DNA of 64,000 nucleotides, taken from contig OY970820.1 in the NCBI GenBank assembly GCA_963853835.1, forward strand, positions 23,811,873 through 23,875,872. Reading direction: 5' to 3'. Position numbers and translations under genes: made by a program. Each line of letters begins with the position of its first letter. Positions within the stretch are counted from its first letter, which is position 1. This DNA comes from Calendula officinalis (Eukaryota > Streptophyta > Magnoliopsida > Asterales > Asteraceae). Below are positions 11,189-22,878 of this stretch, piece by piece. The notes beneath the pieces were generated by a model, which saw only the letters and a list, made by a program, of their open reading frames with translations, was not told the DNA's origin and ran no database searches.

Positions 11189-12752
11189 ATGGTGAAGCTA
11201 ACAATAGTTGGAAGGGTGAAAGATGGATTACCCCTTTCACAAGGACCCGTTTACGATGAAGATGATCATGAAAACGCCATCCACAAGAAACATGCAGAGT
11301 TCTTGCTTCATGAAATCTCCATGGCCGCCTTGCCACCTTCCACCGCCACCATCTTCCTGCACCATCAAAATTGCTTCAAGTACGTTACCTACTCTTTCAT
11401 TTTTTTTAAATGTTATTTAATTTAAAGTACGTAGCAAACATTTCTCCGAATTGAATTTAAATATTCTTGTGATGATATTTAATCATGAAGCTACATGGTG
11501 AAGAATGGGGTTTGCTTCATCACATTATGTGACGTCACATATCCAAGAAAGCTTGCATTTCACTATCTTCAAGATTTGCAAAAGGAGTTTGACAAGATTG
11601 AGCTCGAACTTGTTAACCAGATTACCAAACCATACAGCTTTCTTAAATTCGGTAACTAGTCGATCTTCAGAATTTTTTTTCTTTTCATTAATTTTATGTT
11701 TAGAAAAGTAAATGATTTTAATTATTCTGGTTTATCTGTTTTATGACACATACAGATAGTATTATTTGCAACATAAGAAGGCAATACATGGATACAAGGA
11801 CTCAGGCAAACCTGTCGAAGCTAAATGCTAAACGCAGACAAGAGCTAGATGTTTTTACTGAACAAATGTCTGTAGTTGTTGAAAGGAGGAGGAGATCAGG
11901 TAATTTTCCTTCTGTCATAAGAAAAGTGATCGCTTTTGTGGTCTCTTCATATAATGTTTTCGACATTCATTTAATAGTTAACCATATGATAATTTCTCAG
12001 CGGCGTCTGGAATAATTTCCTATAGGTAGTTTGATAAATTCTTTAAGTAAACATTTCCTAAATGATCAGATGAAGGTTTGAGAACGACCACGCTAATTGT
12101 TAAGTCGCGTACTAAAGTATTATAAACGAGGATAACTTTTAAAAAGAAAAATGAACATGCATTTCAATAGTTGTGAAGATAAGATTAATTATTTGTTTTG
12201 TGACATGTTTAATTCTCTTGTTAATCGTTAGATATGATGGAGCAAATGATGAAAGCACATAAAAGTACTTTCCCCGTGTGGGGATCCAAGACTCTAGAGG
12301 TAAATACTCCCTCCGTCCCTAAATAAAGTTCCCATTTGCCCTTCAAGTTTTGTCCCTAAATAAAGTTCTCATTTCTCAAACATAAGGGGCCCACTTAATA
12401 TAATAATATTATTACCAATACTTTTACCACTAACTATCTCTTAAAACATTTTCTCTCTCCAATCAAACCTTATATTTTAATCAAAAGTAATACCAAATAC
12501 CCCACCACTAACTATCTCCTAAAATGTTGTGCCCAACACAAATTAGAACTTTATTTAGGGACGGAGGGAGTATATAGAAGAAACATATTTTCCAACCCGT
12601 TAATTAGTTGTCGCAAACAAATTAATTAGTTTTTGTCATGTGATAAATAACTTGTATGTATGTAACAGGATATTGCTGTGAAATGGACACCGATCACAAT
12701 CATCATTTTCGTTCTTGCATTTGTTCTAATATGGAGCATCTTTAAAGCATGA
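11189..12752 (+). CDS. SEC22: SEC22-type R-SNARE, vesicle trafficking protein (215 aa)
   Basis: SEC22 acts in ER-Golgi membrane fusion. Coding exons are 11189-11379, 11491-11651, 11756-11899, 12232-12299 and 12669-12752. All introns are GT-AG and phases agree, giving 648 nt (215 aa), close to the roughly 218 aa of plant SEC22. It begins MVKLTIVGRVKDGLPL, typical of the longin domain (about residues 1-120). A SNARE-like helix with YMDTRTQANLSKLN follows. The C-terminal anchor, about residues 197-213 (ITIIIFVLAFVLIWSIF), ends two residues from the stop. No lesion is visible. Intron 4 holds a Stowaway-type MITE, and retrotransposon copy 2 begins 114 bp after the stop, probably in or next to the 3' UTR. 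Confidence 0.92.
12307..12570. mobile_element. Stowaway-type MITE in SEC22 intron 4
   Basis: The terminal inverted repeats (CTCCCTCCGTCCCTAAATAA and its complement) are near-perfect over about 24 bp. TA duplications at 12305-12306 and 12571-12572 flank the 264-bp element. CTCCCTCCGT ends with a TA target are the Stowaway (Tc1/mariner) hallmark. Confidence 0.9.
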
Positions 12753-12865
12753 GTATCCATCTGTAAGTTCATATATATCATTCTCAAGAGAGGAAAAAAA
12801 CGAACATCAAGCAATTGGTTATGGATGTCGATGTATAGATATATGTGCATAAACATATGCAAGAT

Positions 12866-13508
12866 TGTTGGAACAAATCACAGTTCAACTTATTACTGAT
12901 GTTGCAGTTAGTATTGATCATAGTTACTACTGATGAAGACTATGATTGTTACTGATGGGGCAGAAACACTTGTTACTGATGAGTTGATACTGGTGAAGTC
13001 TATAACTAGTTTACTACTGATCATGCACATATTGAAGATACTACTGATCATTAGTAGTTACTACTGACGTTGGTTTTGGACTTACTACTGATTACCAGAG
13101 TTACTACTGACGATGCTTATTTACTACTGGTGATTGGAATTACTACTGGTACGCGTTTATGAAGCAAATCAAGTCCGAGATCTTCGCAGAGTTAGTTATA
13201 GAATGTTATTCAATGTATATCTTTTATAATTCGATGTAAATCAAGTCCTAGAATAACTAGGGTAAATAGTTAGGCTTCAAGGACTATTATAAATAGTTCC
13301 TTACGAATTGTAAACGTACGTGTGTATTGTTAATTAATAATATACATTGAAGCTTTTTGTGAAACTGTGTTCTTAATATTATTGCATATTGTTCTTACAG
13401 ATTCATTGTTCTTAATCATATTGATATAGTGTTAATCCGCTGTAACTGCTATTATCAATTAGATCTAAAGGTGTTTATTAACTAATTCATAGTTAATCGA
13501 TCATGACA
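12866..13508 (+). repeat. 5' LTR of copy 2 (643 bp)
   Basis: It starts TGTTGGAACA and ends ATGACA. It contains eight exact TACTACTG octamers, all in the left (U3) half. A TATAAATAG-like box (about 13289) follows CAAGGACTAT and is the likely transcription start region. Confidence 0.95.
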
Positions 13509-15284
13509 AGTGGTGATGCTGCAAGAGAATCCTTCTTCACTATTCATGTGCATACGGCACTAATTAGTGATGATTTGGAACAACTGAATCCTGATGATCT
13601 TGAAGAGATGGATCTTAAGTGGCAAATGGCCATGCTGAGTTAAAGAACCAAAAGGTTCTTAAAGAGGACTGGTAGAACAAACCTTAACTATAACAAAAGT
13701 GACAAGGCTGGATTTGACAAAACTAAAGTCAAATGTTACAACTGTAACAACCTTGGGCACTTTGCTAAAGAATGTCCTCAGCCAGACAAAAGATCAAACT
13801 CAACTGTTCTTGTTTCACAACAAGGACAAGGCTATGATTGGAGCTTTCAAGCAGAGGAACATGCACAGAATCAAGCTCTCATGGCTTTCACTGATTCTCC
13901 TGCTAAGGTACATTCTAAATCTTGCACTCCTGAATGCATTAAAGTATATAAAGATTTAGAAAAACTTAATAAAGAAACACTTGAAGAGATGATTCTAAAT
14001 AGAAATAGAAGAATTGAATATAATGGTTGTAGAGCTGATCTTGAAAATCAAATTAAAATTTATAAAATAACTGATCAAAAGATAAAAGAAGAATTGCTAC
14101 AAACCACTTATGAAAAAGAACATCATGAATTAAAATTAAAAGAAACTTTGATCAAACTAGAAGAATTTCAAATGGAATTAGAACAAAACAAATTAACCAT
14201 CAAAAAGTTTGAAAGAAGCTCTCAAATTGTCAATGAATTAACAAGTAATCAAACCACTGAAAAAGTTGTGCATGGAGTGGGATATCATGCTGTACCACCT
14301 CCATACAAATTCATTCCTCCACTTAAAGATAGTTCAGAAAGAATCATAAATAAATTAAAAATTGAAAATCAAACTGAATCTAATAATGAAACATCTGAAT
14401 CAAATGATTCTTCTGATGATGATCAAACCACAGACTCAATTGATACAATCTTTCACACAGCACAAAGTCAAGATGAGTCTCTTAAATATGATGCAGAAAA
14501 TATACCAAAAATTTTAAGAAGAGGAAATGAAAGAAATAAAAATCAACTCTTAGATCAAAGAAAACCTGAAGGTGCTAAGGATAAGAAACTAAGATGTGTT
14601 ATTTGCAACAAAGTAAACCACTTAGCAAAGGATTGTCACTTCAATCCAATTAACTGTAAAGAGTTCAAAGAATTTAAAAATTCTAAAGAAAAAGCAAAAA
14701 CACAAAAGTTAAAAGATACTACTGGTTCATCAGTGGTAAATAAAATAAAATCTCAAAAATCTGAAACACCAAAATTTGGAAGAAATGCACCAAGGTTTGT
14801 GCACAATAAAAGAGTTGGAAGCCCAAAGAACAGCAACTATTTCAAAAATAATGAAAAAACAAATCAAAATAAACAATATTTTAAGTTTTCCAACACCAGT
14901 AGAAACTTTAACAGGTTTACTACTGATCTTAACCCTAATTACAATGCTGTTGGGTACCAGTACCAAAACACTACTGGTAAAAACCCTAAATTTAAAAATA
15001 CTACTGCTGCCAAACCACATGTTAAAAACACTACTGGTCATCCTAAACATGGTAAATACCTAAATACTACTGGTCCATCAGTAGTAAAGCATTCAAAAGC
15101 TAAATATAATGGGTATGGACCAAGGTCAGACACCAGTAACAAATCAAAAAGGGCAGTAGTAAAACAAAACACCAGTACTAAACAGGTATGGGTACCAAAA
15201 ATGTTTAAAATTAAATCTTCTAAATCTTACTTCTCAAAGGATGAACCCAAGACATATAAAGCTTGGGTTCCCAAACTTAACTAA
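13509..15284 (+). pseudogene. gag and gag extension of copy 2, N-terminus deleted
   Basis: The capsid-like N-terminal part is absent. The frame resumes at 13521, hits TAA at 13641-13643, then is open to TAA at 15282-15284. The first CCHC knuckle is at 13734-13775 (CYNCNNLGHFAKEC) and the second at 14595-14636. Between them lies a Lys/Glu-rich coiled-coil-like stretch (13940-14240) and an Asn/Ser/Asp-rich linker. The C-terminus has repeated NTTG units encoded by the ACTACTGG motif and ends WVPKLN. Everything after 13907 could be an intron. Confidence 0.85.
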
Positions 15285-15304
15285 TCATTTACTTACTTGT
15301 GCAG
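13908..15304 (+). other. Intron-like gag extension, copy 2
   Basis: The donor AAG/GTACAT (13907/13908) falls between codons. The acceptor CTTGTGCAG ends at 15304, with a branch-like CTAAT at 15281-15285 and a pyrimidine-rich tract. Codon phase is 0 on both sides, so removal of 1,397 nt fuses Gag directly to the protease in frame. Gag ends at TAA 15282-15284 and the pol frame is closed by TAA at 15278-15280, leaving almost no window for frameshifting. Confidence 0.5.
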
Positions 15305-18300
15305 AGCATTCAGATCCCTGAAGAAGGTAGGACATGGCATATTGATAGTGGATGCTCAAGGCACATGACTGGAAATCTGCAAATTCTTAAGGATTTCAAG
15401 TCATTTGATGGAGGATATGTGGCATTTGGTGAGAACCCAAAGGGAGGTAAGATTATAGGCAAAGGTACAGTTACTAATGGTAAAATTACCTTTGATGATG
15501 TATTTTATGTAGCTGAGCTAAAATACAATCTTGTCACTGTGTCTCAAGTATGTGATAAAAAGAACAAGATTCTTTTCACAGATATTGAGTGCATCATTCT
15601 TTCTCCTGATTTTGTTTTAGATGAAAAATATGTAGTTTTGAGAACTCCAAGGAGAAATAATGTGTATTGCCTGGATATAGGGGGAGAACTCATTTCTTCA
15701 AATGAGGTCAACTGTTTTATATCCAATGTAAACACTACTGAATCAGAACTTTGGCATAGAAGGATGTGTCACACAAACTTTAAAAAATATGAACAATTTA
15801 GTAAGAAAGAATTTGGTAATTGGATTACCACAAAAACAGTTCATGTGTGATCATCACTGTGTTGCATGCCTAAAAGGTAAACAACATAAGTCTTCTCATA
15901 AGTCCAAAACTGTAAATTCTATTTCTGTTCCTTTACAACTCTTACATATGGACCTTTTTGGACCTACAAATGTAATGAGTATTTGAAAGAAACAATATTG
16001 TCTTGTTATTACTGATGACTTTTCCAGATATACATGGGTTTTCTTTCTCGGGACAAAAGATGAAACAAGTGAACTCATCAAGAACTTAATTGTTAAATTG
16101 GAAAACACATCTGATCAAAAATTCAAAGCCATAAGATGTGACAATGGCACAGAATTTAAAAATGCTAACTTAATTAACTTTTGTGATCTTAAAGGTATTG
16201 ACAGGCAATACAGCTCACCTAGAACTCCTCAACAAAATGGTGTAGCTGAAAGAAGAAATAGAACCATCATTGAAGCAGCAAGATCAATGTTAGCAGATTC
16301 AAAGTTACCAATCATTTTTTGGGCTGAAGCTGTTAATACTGCCTGTTATGTACAAAACAGAGTATTAATAGTTAAGCCACATCATAAAACACCATATGAA
16401 CTTTTTAACAAAAGAAAACCGTGCATAAGTTTCTTAAAATCATTTGGTTGTCCTTGTACTATTCTGATTACAAGAGAACAAATTGGTAAGTTTGACTGCA
16501 AAGCTGATGATGGAATCTTTGTGGGATACTCTACTCAAAGCAAATCATACAGAGTGTTCAACAAAAGATTAAGGATTATTGAAGAAAGCATCAATGTATC
16601 CTTTAATGAGAACATTCCTAATGAACAAGGAAATGGTCCAGATTGGCTATTTAACATAGGCAATCTAACCAAATCCTTTAACACTAACATGGATCTAAAT
16701 GCAGGTGATTCAAATTGTCATACTCAAAAGGAAGGAACATCATCCTTTAATACTGGTCAAGAAAAGATGAGATACATAGTAGTTGATACTGTTCCCACAG
16801 TTAATACTGAGGACAGTAATAACTCAGATTCTGAGAGCAGTAGTGATTCAGACAATGAGGACATTAGTAATTCAAACACTACTGGTATCAGTAATAGTAC
16901 TCATAATACTACTGGTCCTAGCAATAACCTAAATTCTCTAAACACTACTAATCCCAGTAACAACCTAAATACTACTGATCCCAGTAGTAACTATGAACCA
17001 GCAAATGATGATGAACCAAACATCCAGGACAATGAAGAACCTCAAGAGGAACAATCTCCTGAGACAAATGAGTCCAATCTTGAAAACCAACTAGGTGTTG
17101 ATAAAGTTCATGGCACCAGAACTGAAAAGAATCATCCTTTGGATCAAGTCCTTAGTGATGTGAACTCAAGCATGCAGACAAGAAGCAAATTACATAAAAG
17201 TCTAACTGCAAACATGTGTAATATAAGTTTAATTGCTAATGAATGTATGTTTGAATGTTTTCTGTCTCAGGATGAACCAAAGAAGATTCAACAAGCAATG
17301 AAGGATTCAAACTGGATTGAGGCAATGCAAGAAGAACTCCTTCAATTCAAATTACAAGCTGTTTGGACACTTGTACCTCTACCTAAAGGAAAAAGAGCCA
17401 TTGGAACAAGGTGGATCTTTAGAAACAAGAAAGATGAAAGAGGTATAGTGATCAAGAACAAAGCCAGACTTGTAGCCCAAGGATACACTCAAGAAGAAGG
17501 AATAGACTATGATGAAGTATATGCCCCTGTTGCTAGAATTGAAGCAACTAGGATATTCCTAGCATATGCTTCATACAAGAAGTTTAAAGTCTATCAAATG
17601 GATGTAAAGAGTGCTTTCCTATATGGGAAAATTGAAGAAGAAGTATATGTATGCCAACCTCCAGGTTTTGAAGATCCAAAACATGGTGACTATGTATTCA
17701 AACTAGATAAAGCTCTATATGGCCTACATCAGGCACCAAGAGCATGGTATGATACATTATCATCATACTTACTGAAGAATGACTTCAAAAGAGGAGCAAT
17801 TGACAAAACTTTGTTTACAAGAAAGGTCAAAAATGATATACTACTGGTGCAAATCTATGTAGATGATATCATTTTTGGATCAACAAATGATTCATTATGT
17901 AAAGAGTTTGAAAATCTCACGCAAATCAAATTCAAGATGAGCTCCATGGGTCCAATGAACTTCTTCCTTGGACTCCAAGTCAATCAAAGAACAGATGGCA
18001 TTTTGATAAACCAATCAAAATATGTTAAAGACATCTTGGAGAAGTTTGATATGAAAGACTGCAAGAGTGCAAGTACACCAATGGAAACACACAAACACCT
18101 ACATCCTGATGCTGAGGGGGAGGATGTAGATGAACACGTATATAGATCAATGATAGGCTCTTTGATGTACTTAACTGCATCAAGACCTGACATTATGTAT
18201 AGTGTTTGTGTGTGTGCAAGATATCAAGCAAGACCTAAAGAACTACACTTGCAGGTTGTCAAAAGAATAATCAGATACTTGAAAGGCAAACCATCACTTG

Positions 18301-18800
18301 GTCTATGGTATCCACATGATTCACCCTTTGAACTCATAGCCTACACAGATAGTGACTATGGAGGTGAATGTCAAGATAGAAAGTCCACTACTGGTGGATG
18401 TCAATTCTTTGGATCAAGACTAGTGTCATGGCAATGCAAGAAACAAACAAATGTATCAACATCAACTGCTGAAGCAGAGTATGTAGCTGCATCTGCTTGT
18501 TGTGCTCAAATACTTTGGATTTAAAACCAGCTGCTAGACTTTGGTATCTCTATCCTTAAAACTCCCATTTTTATTGATAATCAAAGTGCTATTAGTATTG
18601 TGAACAATCCACTAAAACACTCTAAAACTAAACACATTGAAATAAGATTTCACTTTATAAGAGACTGCAATGAAAAGAAGTTAATCAAAGTAGTTAAAAT
18701 TCATACAGCCAATCAATTAGCAGATCTTTTTACAAAAGCATTTGATGTAGGAAGATTCAGCTTCTTGGTTAGCAGTATTGGAATGATTTTGATAAATTAA
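15305..18800 (+). pseudogene. pol of copy 2 (protease, integrase, RT, RNase H), disrupted
   Basis: The protease motif DSGCSRHMTG starts at 15344. The HHCC integrase zinc site, integrase core, RT with YVDD at 17856-17867, and RNase H (YTDSDYGG, AEAEY) follow in copia order. The lesions are an extra A in an A run near 15786, TGA at 15984-15986 (Gly codon in copy 3) and TAA in place of a Gln codon at 18522-18524. An uninterrupted 808-codon stretch covers 16098-18524. A linker after integrase is rich in NTTG, NTTDPSSN and SSSDSD units that carry the TACTACTG motif. The stop is at 18798-18800. Confidence 0.92.
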
Positions 18801-19386
18801 TCTCTCACTCAAAATCATGTGTAAAGTTTTTTTTGTAAAAAGTTATTTATTTGTTTAAGTGTTTTACTACTGGTAGGTCACTACTACTGGTGTGTATTAG
18901 GTATACATAAATACTACTGGTAAGACAGTACTACTGGTATCCACATATACTACTGGTCTTGTGTAATGGTGATTACTACTGCTAGGGTTGGTAAATTAGG
19001 TCAGTATTAAAATTTCATTAGTTACTACTGATGTCTACAGTCTCTACTGATGTCAAAATCCTTAGTTACTACTGACGTTCTTAGATACTACTGACGTTTT
19101 CTTACTGACATCTAATTTACTACTGGTCTTTAAACTTTCAAATTACCAACCTAACCCCCATGAAAATAGCCGTTGTGTTATACTTCGAAGGGCAATTTAG
19201 TATTTTTGCAAGATAAATCGTAAGATATAAATAGCTGAAGTCGATTAGTTTAGCATTATCCTTCCATCGATTTGCTAAATCCTCTCGATAAACCCTAACT
19301 CGCGATCATAAACCCTGCACCAGTAACAACATTCTTGCTTGTTTCTCTAAAATCAAACGATCAAAACTTCTCAAAATACAGAAGCA
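18801..19386 (+). promoter_or_regulatory. Spacer and promoter-like block before third ORF, copy 2
   Basis: This 586-nt spacer has ten exact TACTACTG octamers in the first 330 nt. A motif-free block conserved in all copies follows: CCATGAAAATAGCCGTT, then TATAAATAGC at 19226-19235, ATTAGTTTAGCATTATCC and AAACCCTAA at about 19291. The start context is GCAATGGCA at 19387, 161 nt after the TATA box. Confidence 0.5.
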
Positions 19387-22300
19387 ATGGCAACTCTACA
19401 ATCTCTTGATGTTCAAACAACTCTCAAATACTCAGAATTTCACAACATGTGTGCATTCCTAAAGAATCCAGACGGAACAAAAGATTTTCGGCCAATCGTA
19501 AATTTCTTGAAGAACTCATACATAAAGTTTGCTTTAACTGTAAATCCGAAAGAATATCAACAACACTTAGTTGACTTCTGGACTAATGCTGAAATAATTG
19601 AAGGGTCGACTATGTCAATGATCAAATCAACCGTGGATGGCAAAACTGTCACTATAACTGAACAATCCATCCGACACCATCTGCAACTACATGACGATGA
19701 AGGTATGTTTTCTCTTCCTAAGGAACACATTGTTGAAATATTGAATAAAATGGGATATGAGGGAAGACTTGACATTGTCACTTTTCAAAAGGGTCTTCTC
19801 TCCCCACAATGGAAATTTCTTGTACACAATATTCAACATTGTATTTCTCCCACAAGAAGTACCTGGAATGAGTTTAACAAATCAATAGCATCTGCTGTTG
19901 TTTGTTTATGCACAGACCAAGTATTTAATTTTTCAAACATGATTTTTGAATGTATGTTGGGAAATCTTAGTGCTTCAAAAATTTTAATGTATCCCAGATT
20001 TCTTCAACATATTTTAAATTGTGAATTACAAAACTTGTCAACTCCTAAAAATATTTTTATAACTCCTGAGTTGAACAAGAAAGTTTTCTCTAATATGAGA
20101 AAACAATTTAAATTTTTGGGCAAGGAAACCCCTATGTTTCCTAACATGATCAAAGATCAACAAAATCTTGGAGAGGGTTCAATCAAAGATACAGCCCCAA
20201 TTGAACCTCAACCCACTCCATCAACCCCAAATGCAGCCCAAACACAACCCCAAACAGTCACTCAATCACCCACTCAAATAGATGTCCTGAATGTGTCCCA
20301 GGAACATGAAATAAATCCTCAGAGTGCTACTCTTCACTCTGTGAAAGACCTACCAAATGTAACCCAAAATATATCCACTATTTATAAAAGGAAGAAAACT
20401 TCCTTCAAGGACACCAGGGGACAAATTGAGTCAAACCCCAGGCTCCAAGAGTTGTCCTCCAAGGAGGAGAGAGGACATGAGGAAAGGGCTCTCACTACTG
20501 ATGCCCCAAAGGTGGGTGCACAGGATAGTGAGAACATCACTAAGACCCAGACCTCGGCAACTCTAAGTGATGACTCTTTTGAGGAATTACTAAGAGGACC
20601 CCGGTGGCAAGAAACCACAAGGGGGGGTACTACTGCTTCTTCTAGGAAGAAGAGAGTGTCCAAACAACCCATTTCATCACCAAGAAGTGATGAGGGTAGA
20701 ACTGAAACTGTTGAATTGACGGAAAGGATGGAAAACCTTAAACCCAATGTACATGTTAGTGAGCCTGATGATCTTGCTAGAAGGAGTGAGGGCAGTATTA
20801 AACAAAACCAATTGACGGATAGGATGGAAAAACTTGAAACCATTATACAAGACTGTCTGAAATATCTAACAAATCAAGGAAAAACCATGTCAGTTATGAA
20901 GAAGCATATTAATACCATCAACAAGAGAATGAGAATGTATGAGCACAGGCTTCTTCAACAAACAAGAATCATTAGAAAGTTGAAAAATAAGGTTGATAAT
21001 AGTGATGCTCCACCAGTTGAGCTCACTAAGGGGGAGAAGGACAACATTCAAAGTATGATAGATGAATCAATTGCAGCAGCAGCAACTTCTCTCCTCAATC
21101 TCAAAGAAACAAAAGTTGATGAAGGCCAAGTTAATGATGAAGGCCTAGAAGACATGGATACTACTGTTGAGCCTACTACTGATGAACCTATAGAAGAATC
21201 AGTAGTAATTCCTACTACTGATATCATAGCAGTAGAAAATCAAGAAGAGGAAACAATTGCACCAACAACTACTGATGCCCTATCAGTGGTAACTCCTGAA
21301 GCCACATCAGTAACTACCTTAGTTACTACTGAAGAGGAAGAACTAGAGCTCCCAGAGCTAATTGAAAGAGAACGTTTTGAAGTCATCACCAAACCACCAA
21401 CACCTGATCAACCACTTATCATACCTGACATTGATGATAATGTGAACTGGTTTGAAGTTGATGAATACACACTTCCTCAACATCCAAAGATTCTTCCAGA
21501 GAATGAACTTATATTGTTTTCTCCATCAATAATAATCAGAGGTGTCCCTGATATGAAATATATTCCACCTCCACCTTCAGCTTGTATTGGAAAGGGAAAA
21601 GAAATTTATGATGAAGATTACCCTAACAGAGCACTAGGTCACTACATGGTGAACAAAATCAATCTTGTTAGAGCTGATAAACAATTAAGATGGAAGGTGA
21701 AACATAAGAGATACTTAGAGAAAGTGGCTATGTATCAAGCTCTTGAAGAGAAGAAAAAGAAGGCTCAAAATGAAAGATCAACAACTCAAAAATCTCAAGA
21801 AGCTGAAGTACCTGTTCAAATAACAGATATGCAGTTAGAAGCTCAAAAAGCAGAATTTAAAAGACTTAGAAAAGTTGAAGAAGAACATCTAAAATGTCTT
21901 GAAGATCTGGTATCTGAATGTAAAAGAACAAAAAGTGAATTAACAGATGATGTGTTTGAACAGAAGTCAAATATGATTGAATTTCTAAAATCAAAAGGGC
22001 ACAGTGCAAAGTCCTTTGGCAGAATGAAGATGATCACAATTATTGAAAAAATATTGTACTGCCAAGAAGAAAGAATTGGCTGAACAAGAAGATGAAGAAG
22101 ACAAGAAATCAAAAGCTTTAATCCCAATAAATCCAAAGTCAATTAAAACTAGTAGTATATCAACTACTGGTGAATCCTCAACTCCTCAAACAAAGAAAAG
22201 AAAGGCTCTTACTCAAGAACAGAGTGCTCAAAAGAAGTCAAAAACAGAACAAATTATTCCTGTTCTTGAAGTTCCAGTTGCTCCCATTCAAAACAATCCA

Positions 22301-22846
22301 ATCATCAATTGGAGAGTTATGCCAAATAATGTAATAGAAATTATAAGGGAAGACAAAGCTGTTCAAAGATTTACTGGATGGTTACCATTGATTAGATCCT
22401 GTTCAAGAAGTGATGTAATCAAACTTCCGATCATTGGAAAACCAAGGATGACAAAGAAATCATGGAAAGAGTCTGGTGCTGGATATTTAACAAGAATGAT
22501 TGATGCTGCATTTTATCCATATAACTACCCAGAACTATTTACAAATCCAGAAAATGTATATGCTTGGAATGTACTCCCAACTGCAAATATGTACTTCTTT
22601 GAAAGATCAAGCAAAAACTGTGAGCTATACTTGTATGAAAAAGAATATCCACATTCTGAAAAGGTTATGTATCAGATATTCACAAACTCTATGATGAAAC
22701 CATATGATGCTGTAATGTTCCAGAATAAATTGAACTATTTTACAAAGAAAAACAGCAAATACATCATTGAACAAAGAAAGCAACAGAATCAAAGAACCCT
22801 AGAGAAGAGAAAGAGGGAAGAACAAGAACAAAAGAAACTTGAGTAA
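19387..22846 (+). pseudogene. Third ORF after pol, copy 2 (unknown protein), one frameshift
   Basis: This is the best preserved copy of the family's third ORF: 898 open codons (19387-22083), then a one-base insertion in an A run (about 22045) moves the reading to a second frame that runs to TAA at 22844-22846. Total is about 1,153 codons. The layout matches copy 1: N-terminal domain, P/T/Q linker, charged block (about residues 335-440), coiled coil (about 490-550), TTD/VVT/EEE linker, PDIDDNVNW at about residue 680, Lys/Glu helix, and a C-terminal domain ending in an RKREEQEQKKLE tail. No signal peptide, membrane span or known enzyme motif is visible. The function is unknown; a structural, chaperone or nuclear role are all possible. 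Confidence 0.82.
20382..20843 (-). other. Conserved antisense ORF (153 codons) inside third ORF, copy 2
   Basis: This minus-strand ORF starts MVSSFSILSVNWFC and ends FKE/LKE-VFFLL-like residues. It is 153 codons long in both copies 2 and 3 at the same place, with close residue identity. It lies over the block with unusually high nucleotide identity between subfamilies. The composition (Ser, Leu, Val, Pro) is what antisense of charged coding sequence often gives, so translation is unproven. Confidence 0.35.
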
Positions 22847-22868
22847 TTCAGAAAGAATTAACAAGTTT

Positions 22869-22878
22869 AGGGGGAGAT
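22869..22878 (+). other. Polypurine tract, copy 2
   Basis: AGGGGGAGAT directly precedes the 3' LTR start TGTTGGAACA. Confidence 0.85.

Noticed and set aside
15278..15304. Programmed -1 frameshift between gag and pol
   Set aside because: The -1 frame has a stop four bases before the gag stop and there is no slippery heptamer, so almost no shift window exists.
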